64,000 bases of DNA from Bolinopsis microptera (taxonomy: Eukaryota > Ctenophora > Tentaculata > Lobata > Bolinopsidae), in NCBI RefSeq assembly GCF_026151205.1, contig NC_087074.1, positions 5,890,001-5,954,000 of the forward strand, in the 5' to 3' direction. Positions 1 through 9,639 of this stretch are shown here, in pieces (position 1 is the first letter of the stretch; every line of letters begins with the position of its first letter). Both the position numbers and the translations under genes were made by a program. A model generated the notes under the pieces. It had not been told where the DNA came from. It made no database searches and was given only the letters and a program-made list of their open reading frames with translations.

Positions 1-59
1 ATGTTAAGGTAATTAATCCTAATTCTAATTCCTACCTTCAACATTCGACAAAGAAAGTC

Positions 60-392
60 ATGGAGAATGCCGAGAAACAGAAATCCAGATGTTACAACGA
101 AAGGATTTTAAATGTAGAGCACGGATCATTTGCTCCATTAATCTACTCAGTGACGGGTGGCATGGGACCGCAGGCTAAGACGTTCGAGAAACTACTATGC
201 AATAAACTTGCATATAAACAAAAACAGAATTACAACGATATTATTAATTATTATCGGTGTAAGTTATCTTTTTTAATTAGAAAAATGATTTTATTATGTA
301 TAAGAGGATCTAGAAAAACCTCAAATAGAACTGTAGAATTATCTAACATGGATGATTTAGAATTTAACTCTTTCGAATCGAAAGTTAATTAA
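60..392 (+). pseudogene. C-terminal fragment of a retroelement polyprotein
   Basis: An open frame of 110 codons begins at the window edge and ends at a TAA. The stretch RILNVEHGSFAPLIYSVTGG, followed by a segment ending in MILLCIRGSR, resembles the conserved C-terminal region found after the reverse transcriptase in long polyproteins that are abundant in cnidarian and sponge genomes. Members share an (I/V)EH-x-(S/T)F-x-PL core and a final RC-x-(L/I)SF...(L/V)C(I/L)RG motif, and both are visible here. The catalytic RT part would lie upstream, outside the window. The final 30 residues are not conserved in anything I recognise. It is an old or truncated mobile-element gene rather than a host gene. 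The assignment rests on recalled motif similarity only. Confidence 0.45.
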
Positions 393-1090
393 TTTTTTCA
401 GTCCCATGGACTGGTTTTTATTTTTGACAATGATGATATTCATTATATATAACCTGTAATACTATTCTGTATATATCTAATTTCGTTTTCCAAAAAAAAA
501 AATTTTTGGCAGTTTTCCAAAAAAATCGTAAATTCGTTCTAATATAATGGGGTTCTTAGAATTAGATCGCGTGCCCTGAAAATGGAGTCTAAAAATCTAT
601 CTTCTCCTACATTTTTGAGCAATCACCCTGAGCTGAAACTTTCAGGATATGTTCTAGGGATCATTTAGAAGAGATGAGCCAGACAGAATTTTGAGATAGG
701 CCTTCGATTTTGAAGGCAGGGTCATAGTAACTGTACAGACAGATCCGTCTGAAAAATCGATTTAACGACACACGAAGCTTTTTAAAGTTTTATGACGTTT
801 TTTGAGTTCCATTCGATACCCTAAACGGCTGACCAACTTTCCGATAACTTTTCCACGTGTCTTAAGGCCACTTTTTCCACTTTTGCCACTTTTGCTACTT
901 TTCACCACCTTTCTTGTTTATCAAATATCTTTAGTTACATATGAACATCGTAAAAAGTTGATACAGGGCGCTCCAAACAAAACATGACCTTTTTTATAGA
1001 GTAATTTAAACTAGAAAAGATATCTGATCTTCCTGAAACTATCAAACTAGTTATAGTCTTAACCTTTCTCTCGGAAGAAACGAAAAGTGA
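393..1090. other. Intergenic sequence with an inverted fragment of the duplicated unit
   Basis: No coding signal. From about 950 to 1100 the sequence reads, in inverted order, the block found just before the minisatellites in each downstream unit (for example 17920-18020), containing the words AGATATCTGATCTTCCTG and GGGCGCTCC. The stretch around 717-740 contains the phrase CATAGTAACTGTAC that also borders each TAGCG-rich repeat. It is therefore a mosaic of repeat debris. The part from 400 to 700 shows nothing recognisable. Confidence 0.5.
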
Positions 1091-1310
1091 ACGGTATATA
1101 GAGGAGGAAAAGAATTAGAGGCCCAGTATTAGTATATCCAAGTACCCTGTACAGTGTATAAATTGGCACGGTTGTTATCGGTATAGGCATAAAGGTTTTA
1201 TTTACTGCACAAATGTGATTATCTTAATCCCACTGATTAATCATTGAAATCAACAAAATAGCTTTCGATTCTTAAATTAATAGTACAGCAGGTTATCGGT
1301 TCTAGCATCA
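1090..1310 (+). repeat. Relic of the 27-bp minisatellite and its right flank
   Basis: A single degenerate unit (ATAGAGGAGGAAAAGAATTA then GAGGCCCAG) is followed by the same flank that closes the big array at 58.2 kb: TATCCAAGTACC, then GGTTTTATTTACTGCACAAA, then GTACAGCAGGTTATCGGTTC. It is homologous to 58230-58530 and shows that the unit's right flank also exists outside the tandem block. Confidence 0.7.
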
Positions 1311-1795
1311 ATGATGCGTGAAATATAGCATCATTTCACGCTATATGACGCTAGATACCGCCAGTTAGCGACAATAGCGACATTGCCGCCAATTGTCTTG
1401 GAGGACTTTGCCGCTTCGACGCGCCGCGCGAACTATCATTCTTGCTTCGCAGTGCAACGATCTCGATGGGTTGACATCGTCAATCAACCAATTGTCGTGT
1501 GTCGTGCACCTTTTCAATGTTACTAGATAGCGCTAGATAGCGCTAGATGACGCTATCTTAATCTAGCGTAATTTAACGTTATAGTTACGCGACACTGTCA
1601 CCAGGCAGTCACCAGACAGCTAGCGCAGACTTTGCACAGAATTTCGCTATTTGCACAGAATTCCTTTTTGTGGGCGACATCTAGTGCTGTTTAGCGCTAT
1701 CTAGCGCTTTATGTCGCGGCGACATCTAGCGCTAGATAGCGGAGAATATCGGTTTGCTACAGTTCACGCTAAATGTCTCGGAGCTCGCTATTTGT
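1310..1795 (-). repeat. TAGCG-rich dispersed repeat, inverted copy
   Basis: Dense in TAGCGCTA, GACGCTAGAT and TGTCGC words. It matches, in reverse complement, the TAGCG-rich blocks at 12.6, 14.7, 20.6, 36.0, 45.8 and 60.6 kb, including the anchor phrases CTTTTTGTGGGCGACATCTA and CACCTTTTCAATGT. It is interrupted near 1395-1490 by about 95 bases not present in the other copies. Confidence 0.8.
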
Positions 1796-1835
1796 CCATC
1801 ATGGGTGTCGTGATATAAACGTTATATTATAACGC

Positions 1836-2386
1836 TTAACGGGTGAAACTCGTATAAAATATTTGTTCCAAATATTATTTCAAGACTGTTGAAGAATCCA
1901 AATTGTTACTTAGCTTGTATTTGTAATTGGTCTATTGTTGATCGCTTCTCTCAGGAAGCCGCGCGTTTTGTTAAGTTATTAATCTACAATATAAGTATAA
2001 CGCACCCTCAAGCACTGAACCTTTTAATTGTGTGAATAGTTAGTGTTGATTTAGTATTAATTTTGGGCCTGCGGCATTTTTGATTGAACGACTTGTTTCG
2101 ATTTTATTTTATCGATTCAATCAACTTCAAGTTGGGCGTTGTAACCGAACCACAAACTATATAGGGGGTTTGTTTGACTCTAATCGTAATTAATTACATT
2201 TTTATTAAATCTTTGTAACACTACTTATACTACTACTTTGTGGTAGTAGTAGTACCAGTATTATTCATATATTTGATTTTGTGTTGTAGGTTTATAACCT
2301 ACCAGGACGCGCGCCGAGTTGGACTCGTCGACGGTCCTGACGGTCCTAATATATGGAACAAATATTTTACGAGTATCACCCGTTAA
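1836..2386. mobile_element. Non-autonomous TIR element flanked by TTAA
   Basis: Inverted ends CGGGTGAAACTCGTATAAAA (from 1840) and the complement of GAGTATCACCCG (to 2382) extend about 35 bases with few mismatches. Both are directly flanked by TTAA (1836-1839 and 2383-2386). TTAA duplication is the hallmark of piggyBac-type insertion. The 543-bp interior has no long ORF, so this would be a non-autonomous copy. A second right end of the same family is at 54010-54087. TIRs and TTAA are seen directly, while the superfamily assignment is inferred. Confidence 0.65.
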
Positions 2387-2585
2387 ATTTTGTGTAGAAA
2401 TATTTTTAATGATGTCAGAATGATCATTATATTTTGATTTGATTTGTAATCAAATCTGTTACTACCTTATCGGACCTTATTTGGACGGACATTACTTGAA
2501 TAGAAGTTGAACGCTGGAGCCGACACACTAACACATGTAATTGTTTTTTTTATAGGACTTATAATGTAAAAGAACTACGAAGATA
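2387..2585. other. Intronic or intergenic sequence with TGTCCG-type words
   Basis: AT-rich. The phrase CCTTATTTGGACGGACATTA at about 2475 is the reverse complement of the GTCCG-rich blocks at 11.75 and 12.25 kb and recurs at 30.83 kb. No coding signal. Confidence 0.4.
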
Positions 2586-2659
2586 TTATCCGAATTGTGA
2601 TGCATAACTGCTTAACCAACGTATTATATTATTTATATATAATAGGTTACTTAACGAAC

Positions 2660-2833
2660 CTGGACAAGGACCGGAATTGCAATTTTGCGCTTCTGTCAAA
2701 CTTCCCTCACAATCAGCACCACCATTAGCTGGGGCTGGGTTATTACAGCTTCTTTCCCTGGTCTGTTGTCCTTCTCCACAATTAGCTGAGCACTCTGACC
2801 ATTCTCCAAACGCACTGAATCCTCCATCAATTT
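2660..2833 (-). CDS. Thrombospondin type 1 repeat exon (host gene, partial)
   Basis: Read on the minus strand, a polypyrimidine stretch and acceptor (TTTTTCAACTTAG) precede the exon, and CCAG/GTTCG gives the donor. The exon is 174 bases, 58 codons, phase 1 at both ends. It encodes a complete TSP1 module: WSECSANCGEG, then RERSC, then two more cysteines and the closing GPCPG. All six cysteines and the first tryptophan are in place. TSP1 modules occur in secreted or cell-surface adhesion and matrix proteins, and a symmetric phase-1 exon is the usual form for shuffled modules. The rest of the gene is not in the window except for likely exons at 9313-9563 and 12072-12173 on the same strand. Alternative: an isolated pseudo-exon. 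Confidence 0.75.
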
Positions 2834-2939
2834 CTAAGTTGAAAAAGTTGTTATAATTATATATCAAAAGACAAAAATAACAGATTTTATTTTGCGCTTA
2901 TACTCTCTGAACTTTGCGAAAAGTTAATTTGATTTTTTG

Positions 2940-3323
2940 TGGTTATGTTTTTTTTTCATACTGAAGTAACCTTTGAGGGAGTCCCGGACCCCAACCGCCA
3001 AACGGTGCAGCCACGCCCATATTTAATCCAAATTAGGCCCAATTTAGCCAAATACCCTGAAAATGCCCAAAACCCAACTTTTAGGTGCTCTACTTGTAGA
3101 GTGAGGATAAATCAGTTTTGTAGCTGTGAGCATGATCCGCAGCAAACACATACAAAAAGAGCGCACTGGTGTCATTAGCATCGTCTCTCGGATTGAAAGG
3201 CTCCAACAATGTCACCACAAACAAAAAAAGCTCTGTGACCTTCTCGAAACCTGTGAGACCACTGGTTCTAAGGAAACCGCAAAACTAGTCACACACCTTA
3301 TAAAAAACTGGAGGACACCGTGA
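2940..3323 (+). pseudogene. 5' part of LINE ORF1, frameshifted
   Basis: Two overlapping frames give fragments that appear to belong to the amino end of the LINE ORF1. The first frame (to 3178) contains a cysteine cluster, FRCSTCRVRINQFCSC, possibly a zinc-binding knuckle. The second frame (3126-3323) carries IVSRIERLQQCHHKQKKLCD and runs into KLVTHLIK. At the A-run 3302-3307 the reading continues smoothly into the 3320 frame (KKLEDTVIKFELL), which suggests a 1-base slip. The true start is not certain. Confidence 0.45.
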
Positions 3324-4822
3324 TCAAATTTGAGCTCCTAGCAAACAGCCTCCCACTGAGCAATTCAGCCAGAGAAAGGAAAACTGACCTGGTTACGTTC
3401 TGCACAAACCGACACGTAAGCAGCGAAATTACTAGGCTAGTGTTCGATAGTCCAAATGAGGAAGCACCTGGAAACTCGATTTGTAGTAACGTCATACAGT
3501 CGCAGAATACGGAACATTTTGATAGCGAGCCAAGTCCACACGACCCGGGCGATTACATAACCCCTGGTGGACCGTTATCCGGCAGCTCCGACACAAAATT
3601 TGATTTCTTAACACCCCAGGCACATCAATGCCCCAAAATTCCGAAAAAGAAAAAGGGGAAGAGCAACAAAAAGAAAAAGAGAGGGAAACGCACCGATGAT
3701 CAAAGCTTATCCATCTCAGGTGACACTCAGAAATCTCACCGAAAAACCTCTGATGCCTCCGTTACAAATGATGCTAGGATTATCACCAATGAGCTTACCA
3801 CGGAAGCCAGCGATGGAAACCAACCAACTCGTGATGATAACCCTGAGGATCACCTGACCCTGATCGGTTGCAATAACTGCTCAGACCTGAAACATTCGAT
3901 GTCTGTACTTCAAGACAGTCTACTCGAACTCAAAGAAGAGATGCTTCAACAAAAAGCATTCTCTGACCTCATCCTATCATCCCCAACCACATCTGAAAAA
4001 AGTGTGTCATCCATCTTTAAAAAGAAAGTTGGCCCAATAGAGACCAAGCTTAATGGAATTCGGGCTGACCTCGACCAACTTAGATCAGCAGTAGACGAGC
4101 AGAACTTAATTCTCGAGAGACTGATCAACTTCAAAGCTCAGTTCTCGGACGAACTAAACACGATACAAAGTACGACTCTGAAAGTATTGTCATCTGCCAA
4201 TTCCGCTAACAAACAGAGGATCGAGACCCTCGAGATCGGCCAAGAAAACTTGACGAAAGCCACGAAAGGAATTGCCAAGTCTGCACTCAATCAATCACAT
4301 GCCTCAACCCAAGAACTTAAACATGAGCTTCGCCCCATCGTCGAGGCAATTGAAACCACAAGCGCATCGAACAGTTTCAGAATTGAAACCCTGGAGATCA
4401 ACTTAGAGGACACGATACAAGCTCTAAACGCTGCTGAACAACCCGCAGTGAATAATATACCAGCGGCACTCAATAGTCCTTCCACAGGGAACTCCAAGCC
4501 AACACTCAAACGCAAGAAATTCAGAGTACACCGTAACAGCTCCAGCGATGCCACAGCACGTTCAGGTGAAAGCGAGCTCAAGCAAGCAGAGATGTCCTGG
4601 GCAGAGAGGGTTGATCAAAGCAACAAGACGCCATTCACGGTGGCAAACAAGCAGAACATGAAAAACCACAATGAAAGGGGCTCTAGAGGCGATCGACCCT
4701 CTAGCGAAATGAGGCGAAGTCGGGAGAACCTCAACACTAGAAGCCGCCAACATGACCTCGGAAACAGAATAGAACATACTAACCCCCCCCCCCCCCCCCC
4801 CCCCCGATCGGGGTTCCAGTGA
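3272..4822 (+). CDS. LINE ORF1 protein, N-terminal and coiled-coil part
   Basis: The frame opens after a TAA at 3269. The listed ORF begins with a GTG at 3320, so the real start is probably upstream across a frameshift. The protein has a lysine-rich patch (IPKKKKGKSNKKKKRGKR, about residues 112-129), a long helical region with heptad-like leucines (about residues 190-375), then a basic, serine-rich tail. This layout (basic region plus coiled coil, no intact RRM seen) is typical of ORF1 nucleic-acid chaperones of CR1/L2-type LINEs, which package element RNA. The ORF ends in a run of eight prolines encoded by a 23-base C-run, after which the frame is lost. The downstream frame continues the same protein, so the stop at 4822 is most likely an artefact of homopolymer length. 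Confidence 0.7.
   Translation, partial: GNRKTSHTPYKKLEDTVIKFELLANSLPLSNSARERKTDLVTFCTNRHVSSEITRLVFDSPNEEAPGNSICSNVIQSQNTEHFDSEPSPHDPGDYITPGGPLSGSSDTKFDFLTPQAHQCPKIPKKKKGKSNKKKKRGKRTDDQSLSISGDTQKSHRKTSDASVTNDARIITNELTTEASDGNQPTRDDNPEDHLTLIGCNNCSDLKHSMSVLQDSLLELKEEMLQQKAFSDLILSSPTTSEKSVSSIFKKKVGPIETKLNGIRADLDQLRSAVDEQNLILERLINFKAQFSDELNTIQSTTLKVLSSANSANKQRIETLEIGQENLTKATKGIAKSALNQSHASTQELKHELRPIVEAIETTSASNSFRIETLEINLEDTIQALNAAEQPAVNNIPAALNSPSTGNSKPTLKRKKFRVHRNSSSDATARSGESELKQAEMSWAERVDQSNKTPFTVANKQNMKNHNERGSRGDRPSSEMRRSRENLNTRSRQHDLGNRIEHTNPPPPPPPRSGFQ
4783..4805. repeat. Poly-C tract (23 C) splitting LINE ORF1
   Basis: Twenty-three consecutive C. It is the point where ORF1 changes frame: the frame beginning at 4806 is open straight through to 5459. 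A change of one or two bases in the run would rejoin the two parts. It could be a real microsatellite expansion or a sequencing error. Confidence 0.9.
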
Positions 4823-5459
4823 AACAAACTCTGCCGCTGAAGCTAAGGCTAGCTACAGGCGTCACACAGCTCTTCTCATCCATGATGAGAGCTTTGACGA
4901 GTTTGACCCGAGGCGCTTTAACAGCCAGTTTAATGTTCACTGTTTTAAAGCAGATAGTTACTCAGATATGCTGAAAAAATCAAAGAAGCTCAACAACACT
5001 ATAAAAAGACTAAGACCTGAGTGCATTTACATTCACACAGGGAGCAATGATTTCCTTAAAAAGAAATCAAGTCTTGTAAGCAATGTGAAGGAACTCTACG
5101 AACATTTACTGAACACCACAAAGGCTCAAATATGCTTTTCAGCGCTGATACCCTCCTCCAACAACTCTAGCATCAATGAAAGAATACAAGTCGTCAATGA
5201 GGAGACCAGAAACCATGTTAGCTGGCTCCACAAACACAGGCCGGATGTCAAAGATAGGATCTTCACCTTTTCAAACGATAAAATTGGCGATCAAAATTCT
5301 TATTCGTTCAACACTGGATTCGAGCTAAGGCAGAGAGGTCAAAAGATGCTTTGGCTTCGCCTCCGGGAGGGTCTGAGGAAGACCCTGCGACTCCCCCGAA
5401 TAAGCTACCACGACAATGATAAAACAAGACGCAGCACCAACAGGTTTAGCAATGACTAA
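4806..5459 (+). CDS. LINE ORF1 C-terminal SGNH/esterase-like domain
   Basis: This frame is open from the end of the C-run. It runs through ALLIHDESFDEF (a block-I-like segment with Asp-Glu-Ser in place of GDS) and CIYIHTGSNDFL, where GSND matches the block-III G-x-N-D of SGNH hydrolases, and on to a basic C-terminus. Esterase-like domains in ORF1 are known in CR1-clade LINEs, where they are thought to act with lipids or membranes during retrotransposition. The first ATG inside the frame is at 4968, but that is unlikely to be the real start. It overlaps the start of ORF2 by 44 bases, consistent with reinitiation or frameshift coupling. Confidence 0.65.
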   Translation, partial: DRGSSETNSAAEAKASYRRHTALLIHDESFDEFDPRRFNSQFNVHCFKADSYSDMLKKSKKLNNTIKRLRPECIYIHTGSNDFLKKKSSLVSNVKELYEHLLNTTKAQICFSALIPSSNNSSINERIQVVNEETRNHVSWLHKHRPDVKDRIFTFSNDKIGDQNSYSFNTGFELRQRGQKMLWLRLREGLRKTLRLPRISYHDNDKTRRSTNRFSND

Positions 5460-8400
5460 ACCCACATCAACGAGGTCCCGCCACTCCCTTAAGTTTCTGT
5501 GCTGGAATATCAACCACTCTCGGGACAAAATTGAAGGAGCCAAGGTTGATATAACCGAAATTCGTGAACTACTTGACAACCACGATATTTTTGCTCTGCA
5601 AGAAACAAAAGGGGAGATCAACTTAAGTAACTACTGTTGCTTTAACTCTAACAGGAAGGGATCAAATTCAGGTGGAGTATGCATCGGAGTTCACAAAAGC
5701 TTAAAAGCTGGTGTAACCAACGTTCGTATGAATTCCACGGAAGATATCGTTGTAGTTAAGCTTAAAGCTAACTACTTCGACCTAGACCGAAACACCTATA
5801 TTATCAATGTCTATGACTCACCCAAAAATGGATCCTACAAGAAGCGAAGAAAAGGTCTGGAAACTGAAGACAGTATGTCAACTCTAGAGGATCTTCAAGA
5901 ATTCCTGGCTGGAGTTCCTCTGAACGAGGATATCATTCTTCTCGGGGATTTCAATGCTAGAACTGGCACTCTGGACGACATGTTATCAGACCATAGTCTA
6001 ATGAAGGATACAGAGCTCGACGCTCATTTCTCTAAAAAGCTGGCTAAACGCAATAACTCAGACCCAAAGCTAAACACGAATGGGCGACCCTTCATCGAAC
6101 TCCTTCAGATGACAGGCCTAGTCATCCTAAATGGCAGAACTCTCGGCGACATATTTGGTGAACCCACCTGTATTCAGCGGCATGGTGTCAGCACAGTTGA
6201 TTACATTTGCGTCTCGACGAGTCTTCATGACAGAGTCCGCCACCTGAAAATTGAGAGCATCTCCCAATATTCCGATCACAGAGCGCTGTCAATGTCAATA
6301 TCGACAAACCCTTCAAGAAGGATTTCTAACAGTCTTGAATCGCCAGATATCCAAGATGCACCTAAAGCTTTCAAATGGAACTTATCAGAGAACCTCTCTG
6401 CAGACACAGCAACTAAGTTCCGGCTGGCACAGAATGATCAGTCATTCAAAGACAAAATGGACTGCCTCCTTGATCAACCAGTGAACACAGCAAACGACGC
6501 TGCTCAGCTTAATGAAGACGTGGTTGCAACATACCACAATCTTGCGAATTTTGTTACTACGACCAAAAGTGGCAAACGCACCAGTAAGAAAAAGTGGTTT
6601 GACCAAAGCTGTAGACATGCTAAAAGGGAGGCCAACAGAGCCGACAGAAATGCCAACAGTAACCCACACAGCAACTTCCTTCGTGACCAGCACTTCCTCA
6701 GAAAAAAGGAATACCGAGCTATTAAGAGGATGAAAAAGGGGAAATTCCTGTATGAGATGAACCAGAAGATAAACGAAAGTGGAGATGTAAACTGGGCATC
6801 ACTCAAACGGCTATCTGACCAGTACAAAGATGAAGAACCATTCGACATTTACGATCTCATCCTCTTCCACAAATTCTTTAATGATCTCTACAACCGGAAG
6901 TGTGGTAGGAACGATCACTCAAGGGACGATGTCACCTCTACTCCATTGTCCAACAATTCGCAGCTCACCAAGGAACTGGTCGATGAACTGAATCGCGACT
7001 TCACGTTACAGGAAATCAAAGATGCAACTAAAAAACTCAAAAACAATAAGAGTGTGTCCGATGATCTGATATCCAACGAAATGTTGAAAAACTCCAACGA
7101 GAAACTCCAACTCGTCGTGGTAAAACTCTTCAACTCCTGCCTCCAGCATGGAACTTACCCCTGGAACAACTCCATCACAACTCCCCTCCATAAGAAGGGT
7201 GACCGGCAAAACCCTGATAACTATCGGGCCATAACAATTGGGAGCTGTCTCGGTAAACTCTTTTCGAATCTACTCCTCAAACGGTTAATCGAATTCAGAG
7301 AAAGAGCCTGTCCTGACCGACCCTATCAACTTGGATTCAGGAGTGGAGCCCAATGTAATGACCACATACTCACCCTAACTACTATCATTGAGAAATACGC
7401 CAAGAAAGAGAAGAAGCGACTATTCGCATGCTTTGTTGACTATCGCAAGGCTTTCGATAGTGTATGTAGGGAAGCACTTCTGTTCAAGTTGAGCAACATG
7501 GGAATAGCAGGCAAATTCTTCGAATGCATCAGTCACATGTACAACAACTCTTCAACCCGAGTCAAGCTGATCCAAAAGCTCTCCGCAGCCATTGACGTCA
7601 CGATCGGTACAGAACAAGGGCATCCAATGTCCCCTGAGCTCTTCAAACTTTATATCCACGAGCTCTCCATCAGGCTGGAACAAATTGAGGAATTGGATGT
7701 ACCTTTATTAAACGGTGTTAAAGTAAGCCACCTCCTTTGGGCAGATGACCTGGTCCTCTTAGCGCTGGATGCGGACAGCTTACAGAAACTGCTGAACTGC
7801 TTGCATGACTATGCCGTAAAGTGGGAGTTGTCTGTGAACATCAACAAAACCAGTGTGATGGTATTTAACACAAGCTCACGAATACTCAAATGTGCTTACG
7901 GATTTAAACTAGGAAACTTGGACATCGCACCAGTAAGAAAATACTGCTACCTTGGAATCCAATTCTCTCTGAACGGTTCCTTCAAACAAGCAATCGACGA
8001 GCTTAGGAAAAAAGCTCTACGCTCGTTCTTCTCTATGAGACGAATTATTGACACGAGAGCACTCTCCACTAGCACGATGCTAAAACTCATCGATAGCTTA
8101 GTCAAGCCAGCAGCTACATACGGATGCCCTGTTTGGCTGCCATCGACCAACATCGCGAAAGCCATTCTCTCAAAAAACCAAGAAGTGAGTCTCCCAAAAG
8201 CAGCAGCAAAAGATGCTCTCGAATCTACTCACCTAAAAATTCTTAAATGGATATTGGGTGTCCACAAAAAGGCAAATAACAACTTCTGTTACGGCGACAC
8301 AGGAAGAACCCCCTGGACAGTGACCGTCCTCCCTCAATGTATTGCCTACTTCTATAGAGCATCACAAGCGGTAGTAGGTAACGTGAACACACTTCTGCAC

Positions 8401-9009
8401 CATACATTTCAGGAGCAGAAACAACTGAACCTTACCTGGTATGACACTTGGTCCACTATCATCAAGATGAGCACCTCCGCTAAACCAAACCTACACCCCG
8501 CTCTTGCAGCACGTGAGCACATACACGAAACCTTTGTGAACCACTGGAAAAAGGATCTTCACAACCAGCCGAAGATGTCATTCTACACCGCGGTCAAACC
8601 TGAGTTTGGTGAAGAACAGTACTTACAGATTCCGTGCAGGCTTAAGAGAGCTAACATTGCTAAACTTCGCTCTAGCAGTCACGATCTGAGGGTAGAGAAA
8701 GGTCGATATACTAGTGATCGATACAACACAGCATTGAAAACGTGTCGTTTTTGCTGCTCTCCAGACACAGACGTCATTCGCTTTTTCGAAGAGCTACCTT
8801 TCTTTGAAACACCTATCCTAGAAACTGAGGATCATGTCATAACTGAATGCCCTGGATACCACTCCCTCCGCTCAAAGCTTTCTGATAACCTGAAAAGCCT
8901 TGTAATGCTAAAAGAGTATAGGACCATAATGAACTCTTGTCACACAAAAGAATTCGGGAAATACCTAACAGACTCTTCAAACCTTCGAAATCCTAAAAAT
9001 AAGTCCTAA
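5416..9009 (+). CDS. LINE ORF2: APE endonuclease plus reverse transcriptase
   Basis: A single open frame of 1197 codons. The N-terminal APE-type endonuclease has LKFLCWNIN (about 25-33), ALQETKGE (about 60), LLGDFNAR (about 176) and YSDHRALSM (about 285), the expected Asn, Glu, Asp-Asn and Asp-His catalytic residues. The reverse transcriptase follows with KGDRQNPDNYRAI (about 594), FVDYRKAFDSV (about 673), GTEQGHPMSPELF (about 732) and the catalytic box WADDLVLL (about 775), where the first residue is W rather than the common F or Y. After the thumb there is a C-terminal CRFCC...EDHVITECPGYH knuckle (about 1110-1150). There is no RNase H. Together with the ORF1 esterase-like tail this suggests the CR1/L2 group. 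Such proteins nick target DNA and prime reverse transcription. The frame is intact, so the copy is young or under-mutated. Confidence 0.92.
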   Translation: MIKQDAAPTGLAMTKPTSTRSRHSLKFLCWNINHSRDKIEGAKVDITEIRELLDNHDIFALQETKGEINLSNYCCFNSNRKGSNSGGVCIGVHKSLKAGVTNVRMNSTEDIVVVKLKANYFDLDRNTYIINVYDSPKNGSYKKRRKGLETEDSMSTLEDLQEFLAGVPLNEDIILLGDFNARTGTLDDMLSDHSLMKDTELDAHFSKKLAKRNNSDPKLNTNGRPFIELLQMTGLVILNGRTLGDIFGEPTCIQRHGVSTVDYICVSTSLHDRVRHLKIESISQYSDHRALSMSISTNPSRRISNSLESPDIQDAPKAFKWNLSENLSADTATKFRLAQNDQSFKDKMDCLLDQPVNTANDAAQLNEDVVATYHNLANFVTTTKSGKRTSKKKWFDQSCRHAKREANRADRNANSNPHSNFLRDQHFLRKKEYRAIKRMKKGKFLYEMNQKINESGDVNWASLKRLSDQYKDEEPFDIYDLILFHKFFNDLYNRKCGRNDHSRDDVTSTPLSNNSQLTKELVDELNRDFTLQEIKDATKKLKNNKSVSDDLISNEMLKNSNEKLQLVVVKLFNSCLQHGTYPWNNSITTPLHKKGDRQNPDNYRAITIGSCLGKLFSNLLLKRLIEFRERACPDRPYQLGFRSGAQCNDHILTLTTIIEKYAKKEKKRLFACFVDYRKAFDSVCREALLFKLSNMGIAGKFFECISHMYNNSSTRVKLIQKLSAAIDVTIGTEQGHPMSPELFKLYIHELSIRLEQIEELDVPLLNGVKVSHLLWADDLVLLALDADSLQKLLNCLHDYAVKWELSVNINKTSVMVFNTSSRILKCAYGFKLGNLDIAPVRKYCYLGIQFSLNGSFKQAIDELRKKALRSFFSMRRIIDTRALSTSTMLKLIDSLVKPAATYGCPVWLPSTNIAKAILSKNQEVSLPKAAAKDALESTHLKILKWILGVHKKANNNFCYGDTGRTPWTVTVLPQCIAYFYRASQAVVGNVNTLLHHTFQEQKQLNLTWYDTWSTIIKMSTSAKPNLHPALAAREHIHETFVNHWKKDLHNQPKMSFYTAVKPEFGEEQYLQIPCRLKRANIAKLRSSSHDLRVEKGRYTSDRYNTALKTCRFCCSPDTDVIRFFEELPFFETPILETEDHVITECPGYHSLRSKLSDNLKSLVMLKEYRTIMNSCHTKEFGKYLTDSSNLRNPKNKS

Positions 9010-9235
9010 TCCTCGTACTCGAACTTTATTTACTGTATTACCTTAAATTATTATAGACGATCTTCTTTTATTTTCGTGAAATTGTAAACGGTTAAATTTT
9101 AATAATTTTTAATTGATTCAGTTTTAATAATTGTATTTATTGATTTATTCATCCTTGTATAGCCAAGACGAGTCCGTTAGTGTTCTCTCTGGTAATTTCA
9201 TGTTTAATCCCTGTTTAATCCTGTTTAATCCACAG
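9010..9235 (+). mobile_element. LINE 3' UTR and tail repeat
   Basis: An AT-rich 3' region ends in about three copies of a 10-base word (GTTTAATCC with CT or T spacers) at 9198-9232. Short 3' tandem repeats instead of poly-A are usual for CR1/L2-type elements. Host exon sequence in opposite orientation begins within 80 bases, so the insertion point is near 9235. Confidence 0.55.
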
Positions 9236-9312
9236 AAGTTGTTTTACAATTTCCTCATTCAGTAATCGGTACTGGTATTCAGTTTCAGGTTTCAAGGGAA
9301 AAGGGCACGAAC

Positions 9313-9563
9313 CTATAAAACAATCCATGTTCCATGCTTTTAGACCCGGGTAAGTTGCTGCTCCGTTAACATATTTCTTACTCTTCAACATACAGTAGTT
9401 CAGTTCCACTATAACATTTCGTCATAGATGATCACGAAAGATTGGCAATTAGCCAGATCATTGCACTTCTTAATCTTGTAACAATCGTCTATTCCAATAA
9501 AGGGTTGGTGTATTAAGTCATATCCGGGGTAGTCTGTATCTTTGTCCATGCACTGCAGCCAAT
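9313..9563 (-). pseudogene. PAN/Apple domain exon with a 1-base frame break
   Basis: On the minus strand an acceptor (AAAATATTTCAG) is followed by a phase-1 exon encoding WLQCMDKDTDYPGYDLI, then GIDDCYKIKKC, then ANCQSFVIIYDEM. In the next frame it continues VELNYCMLKSKKYVNGAATY and KAWNMDCF, with a donor ATAG/GTTCG, again phase 1. The six cysteines and the CxLKS core match the PAN/Apple fold, used in secreted proteins for protein or sugar binding. The exon is 251 bases, one short of a multiple of three. The break lies near 9405-9412 (GAAATGTTATAGTGG), where the first frame meets TAG. This is either a decayed gene or a one-base sequence error. The strand and phases match the TSP1 exon at 2660-2833, so both probably belong to one gene. 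Confidence 0.68.
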
Positions 9564-9639
9564 CTGAAATATTTTAAATAATATCATTCTTAGATTTACG
9601 ATTTCTGCTGTTAGTTTCCTCCGACCCGAATCAAATTGA

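Noticed and set aside
4968-5459. Independent host gene for an SGNH hydrolase
   Set aside because: The frame is open upstream to the C-run and continuous with LINE ORF1, and it overlaps LINE ORF2.
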